Assembly (NCBI RefSeq): GCF_036227325.1
Contig: NZ_CP109467.1
Span: 1,674,001-1,738,000, forward strand
DNA: 64,000 nucleotides
Source: Streptomyces sp. NBC_01465
Lineage (GTDB): Bacteria; Actinomycetota; Actinomycetes; Streptomycetales; Streptomycetaceae
Direction of reading: 5' to 3'
Shown here: piece after piece, positions 62,601 through 64,000 of the stretch
Position numbering within the stretch: the first letter of the stretch is position 1
Layout: each line of letters begins with the position of its first letter
Position numbers and translations under genes: made by a program
The notes under the pieces: model-generated
What the model was told of the DNA's origin: nothing
Databases searched by the model: none
The model's input: only the letters and a program-made list of their open reading frames with translations

Positions 62601-62722
62601 TCACCCGCCTCCGCGGCGAAGGCGCTGGGGGCACCCACGGCCACTCCTGCCAGCGCACCGGCGGCCACCACGGTCCTGCGGCTGGGTCCGCGCTGTCCTC
62701 GCGCCTCTGTCTCTGCGTGCAC
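59642..62722 (-). CDS. Tat-exported endo-alpha-N-acetylgalactosaminidase (GH101)
   Basis: About 1026 residues. A twin-arginine-type signal (GPSRRTVVAAGALAG) precedes a GH101 core: the nucleophile Asp ~460 in TIYVDVF and the acid/base Glu ~486 in VTSEWGHGLE, with FTLLKGYQSEGHDSAHPDY and WTEALPAKYLQ. The C-terminal half adds two beta-sandwich modules, probably carbohydrate-binding (GSLKGWTVSGPAKVAL; VFEDFENVPQGWGPFV). GH101 enzymes release Gal-beta-1,3-GalNAc from Ser/Thr. Start at GTG with GGAGGAG 6 nt upstream; an upstream in-frame extension reads as the ribosome site itself. Confidence 0.92.
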   Translation of the reverse strand: MHAETEARGQRGPSRRTVVAAGALAGVAVGAPSAFAAEAGEAVLVSGALSVRVATDFPRIVSYTDRGTGALLYGQQDPVASVLVDGVAHTPKVTAVPRGRDRMTYTLALDGGTEIGVEIRVRDWQVDWRVTRIADTAALRVGTLQIPGLAFLSVRSDQPGATLLAAKIQLDKAKSGDTLVKVAADTAPDAAAVGCAYAVVAHDTLGGAVETNTVYDKVDSAAGTTWENGRLWRQTVKAGDLAVARLACGQWTHRAATSPVDATEPLPYATVILTRDRNGDGVVDWQDAAIAFRDIMVTPLGADEQHLRVVPHIPFNFASQATNPFLATLDNVKRISLATDGLRQFTLLKGYQSEGHDSAHPDYAGNYNQRAGGLTDLNTLVREGRKWNSDFAVHVNATESYPVAHAFSETLVDKTNEQWDWLDQSYRIDSRRDLVSGDIIKRFKDLRREADPALNTIYVDVFRESGWTSDRLQRALREQGWIVTSEWGHGLERSSIWSHWANETDYGGDTSRGINSQLIRFVRNHQKDVFANKWPTLLGAARMGNFEGWVNKTDWNAFYDIIWTEALPAKYLQAYPVKRWTDHEITFFGPTGTVVDDASGARRITTDGRVVYEGGAYLLPWEPRKATDPGKLYHYNPAGGSSSWALPRGWAGAARVAVYRLTDQGREFVRDAPVRSGKVALDAEAGQPYVVYRTRVAAVGDPGWGQKSAVYDPGFNSGSLKGWTVSGPAKVALSAIGDYELVIAGGAAARVGQRLGRLPAGTYAASVQVEVGASAGERRRAALEIRTADGVTATNFTDVSSAGNYVAADRKHDSRFQRMFTRFTVPEGGGRVDLTLRADAGAAQVRFDNVRIVAAEPTEKAGTLVFEDFENVPQGWGPFVKGDAGGATDPRTHIAQRHAPFTQRGWNGKEIDDIIDGTQSLKSRGENDGLVYRTVDHTVRFTPGKRYRVSFRYENQTAGQYAWITGVDEPAARELTRQELPVATEPTLLSYEFTAPAAGDAWVGLRKVGDDGVAEFSLDAFEVREV

Positions 62723-62793
62723 GCTCGTCTCCTCCATCGCGGGATTCGGATCTTCCCTGCACGTCACGATGGAGGAGTGGGACGGATGAGCCT

Positions 62794-62820
62794 ATGGACA
62801 AAGGCGGGACACCTGTTGGA

Positions 62821-62821
<1 letters not shown>
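62794..62821 (-). promoter_or_regulatory. Putative AraC-type operator upstream of the GH101 gene
   Basis: On the minus strand: GTCCAAC, 12 bp, then TTTGTCCAT, with GTCCAA and GTCCAT 22 bp start to start, 71 bp before the GH101 start. It overlaps the trypsin stop codon and repeats the motif before the GH35 gene (21-bp spacing there). Confidence 0.5.

Positions 62822-64000
<1,179 letters not shown>

Overview
The window is high-GC actinobacterial chromosome, almost certainly Streptomyces. The signs are many GTG and a few TTG starts behind GGAGG-type ribosome binding sites, G/C in third codon positions, Streptomyces marker proteins (DUF6343, SPW_0924), twin-arginine signals, a tRNA gene without encoded CCA, and one rare TTA (bldA-type) codon. 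Much of it looks like conserved core: coaE, rpsA, polA, a complete branched-chain amino-acid ABC transporter, an ANTAR regulator, pyk, and pepN with a chorismate mutase. From memory, this gene order resembles that around polA/rpsA in S. coelicolor.

Layout. 0-7 kb: the cut-off end of a DUF2075 helicase/nuclease, a secreted lamin-tail protein, a TerD domain fused to a PD-(D/E)XK-like nuclease (carrying the TTA codon), a FUSC-type membrane protein and an unknown protein. 7-13 kb: a translationally coupled SNF2 helicase and SWIM protein, and a type-B carboxylesterase. 13-20.7 kb: small enzymes and hypothetical genes, coaE, a PAC2 protein and an exported flavin amine oxidase. 20.9-28.6 kb: rpsA with a clear promoter and long leader, a methyltransferase, hrpB, a DUF3068 membrane protein and a secreted lytic transglycosylase. 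28.7-35.5 kb: polA, an FdhF/YdeP-type molybdoenzyme, a hotdog thioesterase and two coupled exported/membrane proteins. 35.7-41.4 kb: the liv-type transporter. 41.4-49.5 kb: ANTAR regulator, tRNA-Leu(CAA), an HTH/LAGLIDADG endonuclease-like gene, a Tat-exported alkyl sulfatase, pyruvate kinase, a SIMPL protein and a Tat-exported 5'-nucleotidase.

The last 15 kb look most accessory. A coupled pair (PLP decarboxylase plus lysine N6-hydroxylase) resembles the first two steps of desferrioxamine synthesis, but no acyltransferase or NIS synthetase is visible beside it. Next comes about 0.5 kb of imperfect ~121-bp tandem repeats containing strong hairpins, then a GNAT protein, pepN and a chorismate mutase. 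After these lies a carbohydrate locus: AraC-type regulator, divergent cytoplasmic GH35 beta-galactosidase, exported GH101 endo-alpha-N-acetylgalactosaminidase and secreted trypsin. The GH35 and GH101 upstream regions share a direct-repeat motif (GTCCAA ... TTTGTCCAT) that reads towards each gene. The best functional reading is a small O-glycoprotein (mucin core-1 type) degradation regulon.

No CRISPR array, prophage, insertion sequence or complete large biosynthetic cluster was seen. The most novel-looking items are the GH35/GH101 regulon motif, the 121-bp repeat block, the TerD-nuclease fusion with its TTA codon, the freestanding LAGLIDADG gene beside tRNA-Leu, and the orphan decarboxylase/hydroxylase pair. 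All functional assignments come from reading motifs by eye; no database search was run.
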